This document shows positions 1 to 6,056 of a DNA stretch of 6,300 nt, one piece after another. This DNA comes from an uncultured Mycoplasmatota bacterium (GTDB lineage: Bacteria; Bacillota_I; Bacilli_A; RF39; UBA660): the NCBI GenBank assembly GCA_947384645.1, contig CANDHX010000084.1, positions 1 through 6,300 on the forward strand. Direction: 5' to 3'. The translations under genes and the position numbers were made by a program. The notes beneath the pieces are model-generated. The model saw nothing but the letters and a program-made list of their open reading frames with translations. It did not search any database and was not told where the DNA came from. Numbering within the stretch: the first letter of the stretch is position 1; each line of letters begins with the position of its first letter.

Positions 1-389
1 ATGCTGTAGGTGACGGAAAAGGATTGATTGGAATCGGTACTGGTAAAGCTAACGAAGTTCAAGATGCTATTAAAAAGGCCGAACAAGCAGCTAGCAGAAA
101 CCTAATCAAAGTACCTCTAGTTGACTCTAGAACATTACCTCACGATGTAATCGGTAAATGTGGTAGAGCAAAAGTTTTACTTAAAACTGCTAAACCAGGT
201 ACTGGTGTCATAGCAGGTGGTACAGCTCGTATCATCCTAGAACTTGCTGGCGTCAAAGATGTCGTATCAAAAAGCCTAGGTTCAAATACTAAAGTAAACG
301 TTGCTAAAGCTACAATCGACGCTTTAAAGAGCGAACGTACTAAAGAACACATCGCTGAGTTACGTGGAAAGAAAGTGGAGGAACTATAG
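1..389 (+). CDS. rpsE: Small-subunit ribosomal protein S5, 3' part (5' end outside window)
   Basis: S5 is a small-subunit protein near the decoding site that contributes to translational accuracy and mRNA handling. The reading frame is open from base 3 to the TAG at 387-389, giving about 128 codons; roughly 40 N-terminal residues of a usual 160-170 residue S5 lie off the left edge. The visible part opens with AVGDGKGLIGIG, the end of the N-terminal double-stranded-RNA-binding-like domain. The C-terminal domain follows, with PHDVIGKCG, PGTGVIAGGTAR, KSLGSNT and the closing LRGKKVEEL, all at their usual places. The TTG at 24 is an internal Leu codon and not a start, because conserved S5 sequence continues upstream of it. 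The stop is one base before rplO, with no rpmD (L30) between them, unlike the usual order rpsE-rpmD-rplO. Identity is secure. Confidence 0.97.
   Translation, partial: AVGDGKGLIGIGTGKANEVQDAIKKAEQAASRNLIKVPLVDSRTLPHDVIGKCGRAKVLLKTAKPGTGVIAGGTARIILELAGVKDVVSKSLGSNTKVNVAKATIDALKSERTKEHIAELRGKKVEEL
375..382 (+). promoter_or_regulatory. Ribosome-binding site of rplO, fixing its start
   Basis: GTGGAGGA lies inside the last codons of rpsE, 8 bases before the ATG at 391. It selects that ATG over the in-frame GTG at 364, which has no comparable sequence in front of it. Confidence 0.75.
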
Positions 390-390
390 T

Positions 391-831
391 ATGAAATTAG
401 AAAATTTGATAAGTACTCCAGAATACAAAACTCGCAAAAGAGTTGGACGTGGTCCAGGAAGTGGAATGGGTAAAACTGCTACCAAAGGTGAAAAAGGTCA
501 AAAAAAGAGAAGCGGTGTTACTATTCCAGCTTGGTTCCAAGGTGGACAAAGCCCACTATATAGAAGAATTCCAAAACGTGGATTCAACAATAAACAATTT
601 GAAACTAAATACGCTGTAATAAACATAAGCGATTTAAACAAATTCAATGATGGAGACGTCATAACACCAGAATTGTTGAAAGAAAAAGGAATCATAAAAA
701 AACAACTTTCAGGTGTAAAAGTATTGGGTAGTGGTGAACTAGAAAAGAAAATAACTGTTAAAGCTCAAAGATTTTCTAGCAAAGCTGTTACTAAAATCGA
801 AAGCAAGGGCGGAAAAGCCGAGGTGATTTAG
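391..831 (+). CDS. rplO: Large-subunit ribosomal protein L15
   Basis: L15 is a late-assembling large-subunit protein that reaches into 23S rRNA. The product has 146 residues, normal for the family. It has the typical basic, glycine-rich N-terminal arm (RKRVGRGPGSGMGKT, then KGEKGQKKRSG), the FQGGQSPLYRRIPKRGF segment, and the C-terminal fold with KVLGSGEL and VKAQRFS. The ATG at 391 is chosen because L15 proteins begin MKLxxL and a GTGGAGGA ribosome-binding sequence sits 8-9 bases upstream. The in-frame GTG at 364 would add nine non-conserved residues and overlap rpsE. The gene follows rpsE by one base and its TAG directly abuts the secY ATG, so translation is probably coupled on both sides. 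Confidence 0.97.
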   Translation: MKLENLISTPEYKTRKRVGRGPGSGMGKTATKGEKGQKKRSGVTIPAWFQGGQSPLYRRIPKRGFNNKQFETKYAVINISDLNKFNDGDVITPELLKEKGIIKKQLSGVKVLGSGELEKKITVKAQRFSSKAVTKIESKGGKAEVI

Positions 832-2097
832 ATGTTTAAACGTCTAAAAGGTTTCTTTGGCCCGACTAATAAAGATTTAAGAAAGAGATTACTATTTACA
901 ATTTTTGCTTTAGCAATCTTCTCTCTTGGAACAAACATAGTCGTTCCAGGAGCCAAAACTATAACAAAAGATTTAGGATTTTTAGAGTTATTAAACGTCA
1001 TGACCGGCGGAGGATTAAAGACATTTTCGATTTTCGCTCTAGGGGTCATGCCGTATATAACAGCATCGATACTTACACAGATATTACAAATGGACATCGT
1101 ACCATATTTTAGTGAATTAAAAGAAGAAGGAGCAACAGGCAGACAAAAAATCAACAAGATTAATAGATACCTAGGTATCATCTTTGCTCTTATACAAGGC
1201 TTCTTATTCTCATACGCCTTCATGAAAGCATATGGATCAGCTACTGTACTAAAGAGTGCTTTAGTATTGACAGGTGGTACAGCATTCCTATTGTGGTTAG
1301 GCGATGAAATAACTAAAAAAGGTATCGGTAATGGTCAAAGCTTAATAATCATGGCTGGTATCATTCAAGGAATACCACAAGTATTCATTTCGGCTTATAA
1401 CTCATTTATCAATAATTCTAGCCTAGCTTTATGGGTAGGAATAATTGCTCTAATAGTTTTCACAATTGTATATTTACTAATCATAGTAGGTGTAATATGG
1501 ATACAAGAAGCTGAAAGAAGAATTCCGATACAATACTCAAATAGAACAGCGTCATCATATAAGGGTGAAAAAACTTACTTGCCAGTTAAACTAAATTCGG
1601 CAAGCGTAATGCCTGTAATATTCGCTAGTGCTATAATAGGTATTGTATCTCTAATATCTGAATTCGTAAAAAACGAAACGTTTACAAACATCGTAGAAAA
1701 CTACATTTCGTATAACTCATGGCCTGGTCTTGTTCTATATGCCTTCTTAATCTACATATTCGGAGCTGTCTATACGAAGATGCTCATGAACTCAGAAGAG
1801 ATGGCAGAAAATTTGGACAAATCACATGCCTACATTCCAGGAGTAACTCCAGGAGAGAATACGAGTAAATACTTAAAAAATTCTATATCTAAGCTTACCG
1901 TTGTTGGAAGTATTTTCTTGATAGTATTAGCTATTTTACCATTAATATTTACAAAAGTTTCCGGACTCGATAGTGCTGTCACTATAGGTGGTACAGGACT
2001 ACTAATAGTATGTGGAGTCTGCCTTGAAACTTATAAACAACTAGAAAGTAGCATAGCTTCGAGAAATTATTCGACATCTAAAAGGAGAAGATACTAA
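832..2097 (+). CDS. secY: Protein translocase channel subunit SecY
   Basis: SecY forms the membrane pore of the SecYEG translocon, through which unfolded proteins are exported (driven by SecA) or inserted into the membrane. The product has 421 residues, close to the family norm of about 430, with about ten hydrophobic segments. Landmarks are the first membrane helix at about 19-38, the plug region followed by FSIFALGVMPYITASI (65-80), GDEITKKGIGNGQS (157-170), the C4 loop with QEAERRIPIQYSNR (225-238), LNSASVMPVIFASA (254-267), and the C5 loop with YIPGVTPGENTSKYL (334-348). The tail is basic (SKRRRY). In the C5 loop the normally invariant Arg of PGIRPG (Arg357 in E. coli) is Thr339. The ATG starts immediately after the rplO TAG, with GAGGTG as ribosome-binding sequence. 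Membrane-segment limits are by eye; family identity is secure. Confidence 0.97.
   Translation: MFKRLKGFFGPTNKDLRKRLLFTIFALAIFSLGTNIVVPGAKTITKDLGFLELLNVMTGGGLKTFSIFALGVMPYITASILTQILQMDIVPYFSELKEEGATGRQKINKINRYLGIIFALIQGFLFSYAFMKAYGSATVLKSALVLTGGTAFLLWLGDEITKKGIGNGQSLIIMAGIIQGIPQVFISAYNSFINNSSLALWVGIIALIVFTIVYLLIIVGVIWIQEAERRIPIQYSNRTASSYKGEKTYLPVKLNSASVMPVIFASAIIGIVSLISEFVKNETFTNIVENYISYNSWPGLVLYAFLIYIFGAVYTKMLMNSEEMAENLDKSHAYIPGVTPGENTSKYLKNSISKLTVVGSIFLIVLAILPLIFTKVSGLDSAVTIGGTGLLIVCGVCLETYKQLESSIASRNYSTSKRRRY
2083..2087 (+). promoter_or_regulatory. Ribosome-binding site of adk inside the end of secY
   Basis: AGGAG lies within the codons for the basic SecY tail, 12 bases before the GTG at 2100. 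The spacing is longer than the 6-9 bases of neighbouring genes and the start is GTG, so adk initiation may be weaker or depend on ribosomes finishing secY two bases upstream. The effect on expression is an inference. Confidence 0.55.
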
Positions 2098-2099
2098 TC

Positions 2100-2729
2100 G
2101 TGAAAAACGTATTATTTATAGCACCTCCTGCTGGAGGAAAAGGCACTCAAAGCGAAGCACTTGTGGAAAACTATGGATATATCCACATCTCCACTGGTGA
2201 TTTGCTAAGAGAAATCGATAAAACGACACCTCTTGGAAAAGAAGTACAAGAACTTATGAGCAAGGGAGCTTTTATAAGCGATGAGTTAGTACTCGAACTC
2301 TTGAAAGAAAAACTTCTTTCCATTGGTAATAAACCTTTTATATTAGATGGTTGTCCAAGAAACTTGAACCAAGCAGAAAAGCTCGACATAATGTTAGAAG
2401 AACTTGGATTATCGCTAGATGTCATAATAGAATTAGATGTACCTTATGATGTGACTCTTAAAAGAGCAATAGGTAGAATCAGTTGTCCAAAATGTAAAAA
2501 GACATACAACAAATTCTTTAAAAAACCTGCAGTAGAAGGACTATGCGACGATTGCAAAGAATCCTTGACCAGTAGGTCTGACGATAATGAAGATACATTT
2601 AAAGTTAGATATGATACTTACATGGAAGCTACTGCACATCTAATAGACTATTACAAAGAAAAAGGGAAGCTCGAAAAAATCGATGGCATAAATGATACTT
2701 TTGATAGTATTGTAAGAGTGATTAAATGA
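2100..2729 (+). CDS. adk: Adenylate kinase with zinc-type LID and variant P-loop
   Basis: Adenylate kinase interconverts ATP + AMP and 2 ADP in the cytoplasm. The product has 209 residues, at the usual length for a long-LID enzyme. Visible elements are the P-loop APPAGGKGT (8-16), AMP-site Thr32 and Arg37 (STGDLLR), DGCPR (83-87), Arg122 and Arg126, and the LID with CxxC at 129/132 and 149/152, probably binding zinc as in Gram-positive enzymes. Arg159 and Arg170 in SRSDDNEDTFKVR follow. All the arginines that contact nucleotide and the catalytic Lys14 are kept. The first and fourth P-loop positions are Ala where most enzymes have Gly, and Phe in DGFPR is Cys85. The start is GTG, two bases after secY; the TGA stop overlaps the map ATG. 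Another nucleoside monophosphate kinase specificity cannot be fully excluded, but position and LID favour adk. Confidence 0.93.
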   Translation: MKNVLFIAPPAGGKGTQSEALVENYGYIHISTGDLLREIDKTTPLGKEVQELMSKGAFISDELVLELLKEKLLSIGNKPFILDGCPRNLNQAEKLDIMLEELGLSLDVIIELDVPYDVTLKRAIGRISCPKCKKTYNKFFKKPAVEGLCDDCKESLTSRSDDNEDTFKVRYDTYMEATAHLIDYYKEKGKLEKIDGINDTFDSIVRVIK

Positions 2730-3493
2730 TTAGCGTCAAAACGAGCGAAGAAATCAAACTTATGAGAGAAGCGGGTTATCTAAATTACTTAACTCGTGAA
2801 TATTTAAAGACAAAAATCGCACCTGGGATAACGACAAAAGAGCTAGATGACTTAGCCGGAGATTTTATTACATCTCATGGTGGAGTCGCTGCTTCAAAAG
2901 GATACGAAGGATATCCAGGAAACATCTGCATATCCGTAAACGAAGAAGTCGTCCACGGTATCCCAGGTAAGCGGATTTTAAAAAATGGTGACATAGTCAC
3001 AATCGATATCGTAGTAAGCCTTAACGGTTATCATGCAGATGCTGCTGAAACGATAGCTGTAGGCGATATAAATAAAGAAAAAACATATCTTTTACATCAT
3101 ACAGAAAAAGCTCTATACGAAGGTTTATCCGAAATAAGAAACGGCGTTAAACTCGGTTGTGTAAGTGCTAGAATCGAAGGATATGCAAAAAAACATCACT
3201 TAGGAGTAGTAAGAGAACTAGTTGGACATGGGATAGGCAAAAGTATGCATGAAGAACCAGATGTACCAAATTATGGAACATATAACACGGGTGTAACCCT
3301 TAAAACTGGCATGACTATTGCAGTAGAACCGATGCTCACCGCTGGAAAAAGATACGTAAGGCTTCTAAATGATGATTGGACTATAGTGACACAGGATAAA
3401 AGTCCTGCTGCCCACTTTGAACATACCATCGTCGTCACAGATGATGGATACGAAATTTTAACAGGAGAGAGAAAAAATGGCCAAAGAAGTTAA
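2726..3493 (+). CDS. map: Type I methionine aminopeptidase
   Basis: This enzyme removes the initiator methionine from nascent proteins after deformylation, working at the ribosome with two metal ions. The 255 residues match the single-domain type I enzymes, without the N-terminal zinc-finger extension or the type II insert. All expected metal ligands are present: Asp94 (TID), Asp105 (HAD), His168 (GHGIG), Glu201 (VEPM) and Glu232 (HFEHT). The substrate-pocket histidines are His77 (EVVHGIPG) and His175 also. The start codon overlaps the adk stop in ATGA, and no strong ribosome-binding sequence is seen, which points to translational coupling with adk. The last 17 bases overlap infA in another frame, so the tail GQRS is written over the infA start. 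Identity is secure. Confidence 0.96.
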   Translation: MISVKTSEEIKLMREAGYLNYLTREYLKTKIAPGITTKELDDLAGDFITSHGGVAASKGYEGYPGNICISVNEEVVHGIPGKRILKNGDIVTIDIVVSLNGYHADAAETIAVGDINKEKTYLLHHTEKALYEGLSEIRNGVKLGCVSARIEGYAKKHHLGVVRELVGHGIGKSMHEEPDVPNYGTYNTGVTLKTGMTIAVEPMLTAGKRYVRLLNDDWTIVTQDKSPAAHFEHTIVVTDDGYEILTGERKNGQRS

Positions 3494-3701
3494 AATTAAA
3501 GTTGAAGGAAAAGTACTAAGTGTTAACCACGACTTTTACACGGTAGAGCTTTCCCTACCAAACGATAAAAAAGCTACTATTTCTGCCCATGTTTCTGGTA
3601 AAATGCGAATGAACATCATCCGTATCTTACCAGGTGATAACGTAGTAGTCGAAATGTCACCAACAGATTTAAACCATGGGCTAATAACTTATAGAAAGTA
3701 A
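3477..3701 (+). CDS. infA: Translation initiation factor IF-1
   Basis: IF-1 binds the ribosomal A site and assists IF-2 and IF-3 during initiation. The 74-residue product is a single OB-fold (S1-like) domain of standard length. It has the family signature HVSGKMRMNIIRILPGD and the closing tail DLNHGLITYRK. The ATG at 3477 is preceded by AGGAGAG at 3463-3469, and MAKE is the usual N-terminus. The gene begins inside the end of map, and the ybzG gene found between them in B. subtilis is absent. The TAA stop runs into the GGAG ribosome-binding sequence of rpmJ. Map and IF-1 are therefore probably translated in step. Confidence 0.97.
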   Translation: MAKEVKIKVEGKVLSVNHDFYTVELSLPNDKKATISAHVSGKMRMNIIRILPGDNVVVEMSPTDLNHGLITYRK

Positions 3702-3714
3702 GGAGAGATTACTA

Positions 3715-3828
3715 ATGAAAGTAAGACCATCTGTAAAACCAATGTGTTCAAAATGTAAAGTAATTAGACGTAAAGGTAAAATAATGGTAATTTGTGAGAA
3801 TCCAAAGCACAAACAAAGACAAGGTTAG
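3715..3828 (+). CDS. rpmJ: Large-subunit ribosomal protein L36 (zinc-ribbon form)
   Basis: L36 is the smallest large-subunit protein and stabilises 23S rRNA folding. This 37-codon frame encodes MKVRPSVKPMCSKCKVI at its start and ends KHKQRQG. Length and sequence match the family. The zinc ligands are all present: Cys11, Cys14, Cys27 and His32, so this is the zinc-containing (C+) form and not the cysteine-free paralogue made under zinc limitation. The ATG at 3715 follows TAAGGAGAG, which contains the infA stop. It sits between infA and rpsM as in most Firmicutes. Confidence 0.97.
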   Translation: MKVRPSVKPMCSKCKVIRRKGKIMVICENPKHKQRQG

Positions 3829-3840
3829 GAGGAGTAACAT

Positions 3841-4215
3841 ATGGCACGTATTAAAAATGTAGAATTACCAAATAATAAGAAGACTTATATCGGCTTAACC
3901 CATATATATGGTATAGGACAAGCTACAGCAAAAGACATCTGCGCAAAATCAAAAGTAGATGAAAACAAAAAAATAGGCGAACTATCAAATGAAGAAATCG
4001 CATCTCTTCGTGTAGAGATAGATAAACATCTAGTCGAAGGTGAGCTTCGCCGTGAAGTTCAAACTAACATCAAAAATAAAATGGAAATCAACTCTTATCA
4101 AGGTGTTAGACATAAAAAGGGACTTCCTGTTCGTGGACAAAGAACAAGCCGCAATGCTAAAACTCGTAAGGGTAAAGGTAAAGTAGTTGCTAATAAGAAA
4201 AAAGTAGGTAAATAG
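3841..4215 (+). CDS. rpsM: Small-subunit ribosomal protein S13
   Basis: S13 lies in the head of the small subunit, contacts the P-site tRNA and forms bridges to the large subunit. The 124 residues match the family length. Markers are MARIKNVELP at the start, the helix-two-turn-helix segment THIYGIGQATAKDI, LRREV, SYQGVRHKKGLPVRGQRT, and a lysine-rich tail ending NKKKVGK. The ATG at 3841 follows the strong TAGGAGGAG, which includes the rpmJ stop. This gene opens the alpha-operon part of the cluster (rpsM-rpsK-rpoA-rplQ). No separate promoter was recognised in the 12-base gap before it, so read-through from the spc part is likely. Confidence 0.97.
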   Translation: MARIKNVELPNNKKTYIGLTHIYGIGQATAKDICAKSKVDENKKIGELSNEEIASLRVEIDKHLVEGELRREVQTNIKNKMEINSYQGVRHKKGLPVRGQRTSRNAKTRKGKGKVVANKKKVGK

Positions 4216-4226
4216 GAGGTATTAAT

Positions 4227-4610
4227 ATGGCTTATAATAGAAGAAAAAGAAAAGTTAAAAAGACTGTAACTGAAGGACAAGCACATATTCATTCAACTTA
4301 CAATAACACTGTTGTAACCATAACAGATAAAGAAGGAAACGTAGTAAGTTGGGCTTCTGCTGGAACTATTGGATATAAGGGTTCTAAAAAGAAAACTCCT
4401 TATGCAGCTGGAATGAGTGCTGAAGCATGTGGAAAAGTTGCTGCTGACATGGGAATGAAAAACGTAGAAGTCTTTGTCAAAGGTTTAGGAAACGGAAGAG
4501 AAAACGCAATACGTAGTTTACAAGCCGCTGGACTTGAAATCACTGCTATAAATGACGTGACACCAGTTCCACACAACGGATGTAGACCACCAAAACGTCC
4601 AAGAAATTAG
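4227..4610 (+). CDS. rpsK: Small-subunit ribosomal protein S11
   Basis: S11 sits on the platform of the small subunit, next to the Shine-Dalgarno helix and the E site. The product has 127 residues, normal for bacteria. Conserved stretches are AHIHSTYNNTVVTITD, SAGTIGYKGSKKKTPYAA and DVTPVPHNGCRPPKRPRN at the C-terminus. The motif usually written VKGPGxGRE reads VKGLGNGRE here, with Leu87 in place of Pro. The ATG at 4227 follows TAGGAGGT, which includes the rpsM stop. The gene ends with two in-frame stops in tandem (TAG TAA, 4608-4613). rpsD (S4), found next in many Clostridia and Proteobacteria, is missing; rpoA follows directly, as in Bacilli. Confidence 0.97.
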   Translation: MAYNRRKRKVKKTVTEGQAHIHSTYNNTVVTITDKEGNVVSWASAGTIGYKGSKKKTPYAAGMSAEACGKVAADMGMKNVEVFVKGLGNGRENAIRSLQAAGLEITAINDVTPVPHNGCRPPKRPRN

Positions 4611-4625
4611 TAAAGGGGTGAAATA

Positions 4626-5576
4626 ATGACACTAAATTTTGAAAAACCTGAATACAAGATAAAAGAATACAATGAAAGTAATTTCTTTGGTAAATTCGAA
4701 TTAGAACCATTGGAAAGAGGTTTCGGAACGACTATCGGTAATGCTCTAAGAAGAGTCATGCTATCGAGCCTTCCAGGTTCAGCTATAACATCTGTAAAAA
4801 TAGAAGGCGTATTACACGAATTCCAAAAAATCGAAGGTGTTATGGAAGATGTAACAGGTATAGTTTTAAACCTAAAAAGTGTTGTAATTAAAAATCATAC
4901 AAGTGAACCTAAAATAGTTCATTTAAAGAAAAAAGGAGAAGGACCTGTTCTAGCAGGTGACATCGAACACGATGCCGATATCGAAATTATCAATCCAGAT
5001 TTAGTAATCGCTAACCTAGTTAGCGGTGGCCTCTTAGATATGACTATTAAAATCGGCTGTGGAAGAGGATATGTCGATGCATCCTTAAATAAAGCTTTAC
5101 TTGGAAGCAATTTAGAAGCAGGAGAAATCGCTATTGATAGCCTATATTCTCCAATCGAAAGAGTTTATTTTGAAGTAGAGCCTGCTCGTGTTGGCCATAA
5201 TGAAAATTACGATAAACTAAATATGTATGTCTATACAAACGGTTCTATGACACCAGAAGAAGCTATGGCTTTGTCGGCTAAGATTTTAGTTGAACACCTA
5301 AATATCATAACCGATTTGAATAATATCTCAGACCTATCTGGAATTATGGCTGAAAAGAAAATAGACGTAATTACTAAGACTTTGGAAACTCCAATCGAAG
5401 AAATCGAATTCTCTGTACGTACATATAACTGCTTAAAACGAGCTAACATAAATACAGTACAAGACTTAATCGATAAACGTGAAGCTGAAGTTACAAAAAT
5501 ACGTAATTTAGGTAAAAAGTCATTAAAAGAAGTATTAGATAAAGTTAGTGAAATGGGACTAAAGTTCCACGATTAA
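4626..5576 (+). CDS. rpoA: RNA polymerase alpha subunit
   Basis: Alpha dimerises to nucleate assembly of RNA polymerase and, through its C-terminal domain, contacts UP elements and activators. The product has 316 residues. The N-terminal assembly domain (about 1-230) includes LERGFGTTIGNALRRVMLSS and VLHEFQKIEGVMEDV, the surfaces for dimerisation and beta/beta' binding. After a linker, the C-terminal domain (about 250-316) includes SVRTYNCLKRANI and IRNLGKKSLKEV. The DNA-contacting residues fall at the same numbers as in E. coli: Arg265, Asn268, Cys269, Gly296, Lys298 and Ser299. A functional UP-element-binding domain is thus expected. The ATG follows AAAGGGGTGA, a near-perfect ribosome-binding sequence. 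Identity is secure. Confidence 0.98.
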   Translation: MTLNFEKPEYKIKEYNESNFFGKFELEPLERGFGTTIGNALRRVMLSSLPGSAITSVKIEGVLHEFQKIEGVMEDVTGIVLNLKSVVIKNHTSEPKIVHLKKKGEGPVLAGDIEHDADIEIINPDLVIANLVSGGLLDMTIKIGCGRGYVDASLNKALLGSNLEAGEIAIDSLYSPIERVYFEVEPARVGHNENYDKLNMYVYTNGSMTPEEAMALSAKILVEHLNIITDLNNISDLSGIMAEKKIDVITKTLETPIEEIEFSVRTYNCLKRANINTVQDLIDKREAEVTKIRNLGKKSLKEVLDKVSEMGLKFHD

Positions 5577-5582
5577 AAGAAA

Positions 5583-5589
5583 GTGAGGA
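5583..5589 (+). promoter_or_regulatory. Ribosome-binding site of rplQ, fixing a TTG start
   Basis: GTGAGGA lies 9 bases before the TTG at 5599. The frame has a stop at 5584-5586 just upstream and no in-frame ATG or GTG nearby before the conserved RKL, so this site supports the TTG start. Confidence 0.7.
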
Positions 5590-5598
5590 AGATTTAAA

Positions 5599-5934
5599 TT
5601 GAGAAAACTAAATAGAGAAACTCACATCAGAAGAAGTATTTTAGCAGGTCTTACTAAGACTGTAATCGAAAACGGATACGTAGTAACTACTGAAGCAAGA
5701 GCTAAAGAAGTTAGAGTATTAGTCGATAAAATGATTACACTTGGTAAAAGAGGAACATTAGTTTCTAGAAGAAATGCACTTGCTTTCTTACATAATGATA
5801 AAAGAGTTGTTGATATATTATTTAACGAATTAGCTTCTCGCTATGAGGGAAGAAACGGGGGATATACTCGTATATTGAAACTCAAAGAGAGAAAAGGAGA
5901 CGACGCTTTAGAAGTTCGTCTAGAACTAGTCTAA
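5599..5934 (+). CDS. rplQ: Large-subunit ribosomal protein L17 (TTG start)
   Basis: L17 lies near the polypeptide exit tunnel on the large subunit. The product has 111 residues, at the short end of the bacterial range (about 120 in B. subtilis, 127 in E. coli). It begins RKLNRETHIRRSIL after the initiator, two residues shorter than the common MxYRKL start. It carries the signature TTEARAKEVRVLVDKMITLGKRG and the end RYEGRNGGYTRILKL. The region between LAFLHNDK and LFNELASRYE is shorter than in many homologues, which explains much of the reduced length. TTG is the only plausible start given the stop just upstream and the GTGAGGA before it. The gene closes the cluster; a terminator begins five bases after its stop. 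Confidence 0.96.
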   Translation: MRKLNRETHIRRSILAGLTKTVIENGYVVTTEARAKEVRVLVDKMITLGKRGTLVSRRNALAFLHNDKRVVDILFNELASRYEGRNGGYTRILKLKERKGDDALEVRLELV

Positions 5935-5938
5935 AATC

Positions 5939-5961
5939 GAACACAAAAGTGTTCTTTTTTT
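5939..5961 (+). terminator. Rho-independent terminator of the ribosomal cluster
   Basis: A perfect 6-bp stem, GAACAC with GTGTTC, encloses an AAAA loop and is followed directly by seven T. The stem is short with moderate GC, but position (5 bases after the rplQ stop) and the T-run make it a convincing end for the long operon. Confidence 0.85.
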
Positions 5962-5996
5962 AATAATATATTTTATTCGGTTTACAATAAAAGGTA

Positions 5997-6026
5997 TTGA
6001 CAAGAGGTTTTGAAATGTGAGAAAAT
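5997..6026 (+). promoter_or_regulatory. Candidate sigma-A promoter for the downstream secreted-protein gene
   Basis: A perfect -35 box TTGACA (5997-6002) is followed, after 18 bases, by GAAAAT (6021-6026), four of six matches to TATAAT. A TG one base before it (6018-6019) gives an extended -10. The AT-rich stretch 5961-5977 lies somewhat further upstream of the -35 than a classical UP element, but could assist. The TATAGA at 6029 would require a 26-base spacer, which is too long. Transcription would begin about 6033, leaving a leader of about 40 bases. This is a sequence match only. Confidence 0.5.
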
Positions 6027-6056
6027 TTTATAGAAAGTAGAAGACCGGAGCAAAAA

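Noticed and set aside
364..390. Upstream GTG start for rplO
   Set aside because: The nine added residues are not conserved in L15, overlap rpsE, and the ribosome-binding sequence at 375-382 serves the ATG at 391.
828..1223. 131-codon open frame on the minus strand inside secY
   Set aside because: It lies entirely opposite a clear SecY coding region, has no recognisable motif and no plausible ribosome-binding context.
1837..1857. Repeated CCAGGAG with a small GGAGT/ACTCC palindrome
   Set aside because: It is explained by the repeated Pro-Gly codons of the SecY C5 loop (PGVTPG); no T-run or regulatory context.
6029..6034. TATAGA as the -10 box
   Set aside because: The spacer from TTGACA would be 26 bases, outside the usual 16-19; GAAAAT with extended TG at an 18-base spacer fits better.
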